Source of the DNA: HNR sp040400085
Lineage (GTDB): Bacteria > Actinomycetota > Actinomycetes > Actinomycetales > Microbacteriaceae
Direction of reading: 5' to 3'
Assembly (NCBI GenBank): GCA_040400085.1
Contig: JBBAQX010000023.1
Location: forward strand, 1-64,000
DNA length: 64,000 bases
Below, one piece after another: positions 62,024 through 64,000 of this stretch (its first letter is position 1; every line of letters begins with the position of its first letter). Made by a program: the position numbers and the translations under genes. The notes under the pieces are model-generated. The model worked only from the letters and a program-made list of their open reading frames with translations. It had not been told where the DNA came from and ran no database searches.

Positions 62024-63127
62024 TTACGCCATGATGATGACACCGCGGTTGAGCTTGCCCGCGAGCAAATCATCGAACGCCTCATTGATCTGCTGGAGTT
62101 CATACCGTTTGGTGATGAGCTTGTCAAGAGGCATCCGTCCCTCGCGATACAGATCAAGGATGATCGAGATATCGCGCACCGGCTGTGACGAGCCGTAGAG
62201 ACTACCAGTAATAATTTTCTCGTGCCTCACCAGGTCAGCGCCGGGTACGGATGGCCGTGCGTCAGGTCCGGGAACTCCGACGCACACAATGGTGCCTCCT
62301 CGAACCGTCGACGCAAACGCGGTATCCAGGATACCGGGAACTCCAACCGCATCGATAGCGAAGTCTGCCCCGAACCCATCGGTGAGTTCTAGCACCTGCT
62401 CCACAACATCAGTCGCAGAGTCGATAACGTGGGTCGCGCCAAAACCGAACGCCTCGGCTCGCTTCTCAGCGATAGGATCCGCCACGATAATGCGGGCGGC
62501 TCCGGCGACCTTCGCGCCCATAACGGCACTCAGCCCGACTCCTCCGGCCCCGAATATCAACACCGTGCTGCCAGGTGTGACCCGGGCACGGTTAACCGCG
62601 GCTCCGTATCCGGTGAGCACGGCGCATCCCACCAGCGATGCAACATCGAATGGGATGTCCTTGTCGATCTTGATCGCGCTGGCCGCCGGTACGACAGTAG
62701 CGGCGGCGAAGGTTGACAGGAACGAGTAGTGAAAGACAGGTACGCCATTGTGGCTGAGCCTGCTGGTTCCGTCCAGGAGGGTACCCTCCAGGAGATACGG
62801 CGTGGCCTCCGTACACAGGACGGGACGGCCGGACGAACAGTGACGGCAACGGCCACAATTGGGCATCCACGAGAGCGCCACATGGTCGCCGGGAGCGACG
62901 TTAGTCACGCCAGCACCAACCGAGAGCACGATGCCAGCTCCCTCATGGCCCAGCACGGTCGGAACGGGGGACGGAATTCGGCCGCTCCGTGTATGCGCAT
63001 CGGAGGCGCAGATCCCTGTTGCTCGGATTTGGATACACACCTCACCTGCCGCCGGTTCGTTCAGGGTGAGCTCGGTGACCGCAAAAGGGTCTCCCGTATT
63101 TTCCAGCAACGCTGCTGACATCTGCAT
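62024..63127 (-). CDS. zinc-dependent alcohol dehydrogenase (class III / NDMA-dependent-like)
   Basis: 367 aa. Catalytic zinc ligands in ATGICASDAH and LGHEGAGIVLSVG, structural zinc in CGRCRHCSSGRPVLC, NAD site in LIFGAGGVGLSA. It resembles class III/mycothiol- or NDMA-dependent dehydrogenases that oxidise alcohols or formaldehyde adducts; exact substrate not shown. ATG 63127 has AAGGA about 9 nt upstream; other in-frame ATGs lie at 63145 and 63121. It heads the operon, 37 bp before fae. 63128-63330 shows no gene. Confidence 0.9.
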   Translation of the reverse strand: MQMSAALLENTGDPFAVTELTLNEPAAGEVCIQIRATGICASDAHTRSGRIPSPVPTVLGHEGAGIVLSVGAGVTNVAPGDHVALSWMPNCGRCRHCSSGRPVLCTEATPYLLEGTLLDGTSRLSHNGVPVFHYSFLSTFAAATVVPAASAIKIDKDIPFDVASLVGCAVLTGYGAAVNRARVTPGSTVLIFGAGGVGLSAVMGAKVAGAARIIVADPIAEKRAEAFGFGATHVIDSATDVVEQVLELTDGFGADFAIDAVGVPGILDTAFASTVRGGTIVCVGVPGPDARPSVPGADLVRHEKIITGSLYGSSQPVRDISIILDLYREGRMPLDKLITKRYELQQINEAFDDLLAGKLNRGVIIMA

Positions 63128-63330
63128 TCCGCCGTATCCTTTCATCAAAAGCGAAACGAAACTCACGGGCGTTTCACCCGCGGTACGTCTAGCCAAAAAT
63201 TACTGCGAAACGATACGGACAGCCAAGATACTCAGGCTTTTTGTTCCGCGGGCAGAACGCGGGGTCGTGAACGGATGATGCTAGGGATTGAAAGAGTCAA
63301 GCGCGTGGATGGCCCGCCACAATTGTTTGG

Positions 63331-63808
63331 CTACCGATGTAGCTCGAACCGATCTATCGCGGTCCTTGGATTGGTAAGAGACGACAGATACTTGGGGTTT
63401 TCTTGGGCAATACGAAGCATCAGAGCAACTACGAAGACGTCTGACCCCCATGCCAGTCCGGAGGTCCAGATTGGACGGGTATCCGTGAAAGTAATCTTTA
63501 CACCAGAAAATCCCAACCGTTTTGTCGTCGAGATGTCTTGGACGTGGCTCCACGCGCAAAAATACTGTTTCGTGCCACGCCTGAGGGTGAGCCCCTTATT
63601 CGTGACCCTAAGCCCCAAGGTCAACGAAAAGGTCAGTATTGCTCGTAATGTCAGCAGCAACTCGACACTCAGAGCAATTCCCCCGAACCACAGCGGGACC
63701 ACAACAGAACCACAACAGAACCACAACAGGATTCCGTGGAGGAAGAACCGGGCTAAATAAGACTGCATTCGCGAGGAATAGACCGCCGCTAACGGAGAGC
63801 AGTGTCAC
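63331..63808 (-). pseudogene. small PH-like membrane protein with a repeat-linked frame shift
   Basis: The C-terminal part (63331 to about 63730) reads LGLRVTNKGLTLRRGTKQYF and SGVKITFTD, resembling bacterial PH-domain membrane proteins, preceded by hydrophobic helices. Two frames can supply the N-terminus: ATG 63768 in the same frame, or GTG 63808 one frame off, which overlaps the upstream ORF as in a normal operon. They meet at an 11-bp tandem repeat. I cannot tell whether the ORF from 63768 (145 aa) is intact or the gene is frameshifted. Confidence 0.45.
63698..63730. repeat. 3 x 11-bp tandem repeat in a coding region
   Basis: ACCACAACAGA occurs three times (last unit ends in G). The unit length is not a multiple of three, so gain or loss of one copy shifts the frame of the small membrane protein. 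Confidence 0.93.
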
Positions 63809-64000
63809 CTAGGGGAGTAACAAAATTTTCAGGAGGTTCCAACGGGATCTGAGGCGAAGTTGCGACGCCTTGGTCACGAATCTCACGCTCACCGGGGATG
63901 AAATCCATGACCATACAAAAACGAGCAAAGTAACCACTCACAAGCAGAGAAGCTCGACAACCGAACTCCGCGACCTCTGATGTCTTTTGACAAACTGACG
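63789..64000 (-). CDS. hypothetical ORF, cut by the window end
   Basis: On the minus strand 69 codons are open from the window edge to TAG at 63791-63789. The visible C-terminus reads MVMDFIPGEREIRDQG and ends FVTPLGDTALR. The composition looks coding, but no family is recognised. A start may lie beyond the window, or at the internal ATG near 63927. Confidence 0.35.
   Translation of the reverse strand, partial: SVCQKTSEVAEFGCRASLLVSGYFARFCMVMDFIPGEREIRDQGVATSPQIPLEPPENFVTPLGDTALR

Overview
The window looks like a chromosomal segment of an actinobacterium, most likely a Microbacteriaceae member. The basis is moderately high GC, actinobacterial housekeeping genes (GuaB3, SURF1, DUF3817, a PcrA helicase, a DUF6350 protein), LAATG-type sortase signals, and very frequent GGATGC/GCATCC hexamers. 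No rRNA, tRNA, CRISPR array, transposase or prophage gene is seen. The family assignment is an inference.

Region 1 (1-20.2 kb) is a glycan-catabolic island. It holds the 3' end of an M81-family metallopeptidase gene, two intracellular alpha-L-fucosidases (GH29), a five-gene peptide/oligosaccharide ABC transporter operon, a divergent ROK regulator, and a GH2 beta-mannosidase. After a YrdB-like protein and a class IV aminotransferase/ADC lyase comes an amino-sugar operon: ROK regulator, a 37-codon leader ORF, GH20 hexosaminidase, GH3 NagZ-like enzyme, ROK sugar kinase and NagB. Together these could import and dismantle fucosylated, mannose- and GlcNAc-containing oligosaccharides such as N-glycan cores.

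Region 2 (20.2-28.8 kb) holds isocitrate dehydrogenase, a GNAT and an alkyltransferase-like protein, a membrane-anchored multicopper oxidase carrying a 17-Asn microsatellite, a decayed surface-protein remnant, PurH, and a single ORF joining a DUF6350 membrane protein to PurN.

Region 3 (28.9-38.7 kb) is a second sugar locus: LacI regulator, solute-binding lipoprotein, two permeases, a fused double ATPase, a GH1 beta-glucosidase, and a secreted LAATG-anchored glucoamylase-family (GH144/GH189-like) hydrolase. A palindromic operator and a 19-bp perfect hairpin are present.

Region 4 (38.8-57.5 kb) is mainly housekeeping: hydrolase-TetR-DUF4260, SucCD, a coiled-coil SLT-like protein, PcrA, a Bax-inhibitor-1 homologue, a DUF4190 protein, GuaA (apparently starting at ATT), DUF3817, SURF1, a CPA2 antiporter with its TrkA-C subunit, and GuaB3. 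A DsbA-CcdA pair follows, bracketed by 73-bp direct repeats of the guaB3 5' end.

Region 5 (57.6-63.1 kb) is one minus-strand operon: zinc alcohol dehydrogenase, formaldehyde-activating enzyme (Fae), IclR regulator, aldehyde dehydrogenase and MFS transporter. It looks like a one-carbon or aldehyde module. The last 0.9 kb holds a small membrane protein whose reading frame is interrupted by an 11-bp tandem repeat, and a partial ORF.

A recurring theme is short tandem duplications (8-24 bp units) placed exactly at stop codons or C-termini of unrelated genes. The strongest leads are this 3'-end repeat pattern, the direct repeats around dsbA-ccdA, the Fae operon, the DUF6350-PurN fusion, and the apparent loss of the transporter from the amino-sugar operon.
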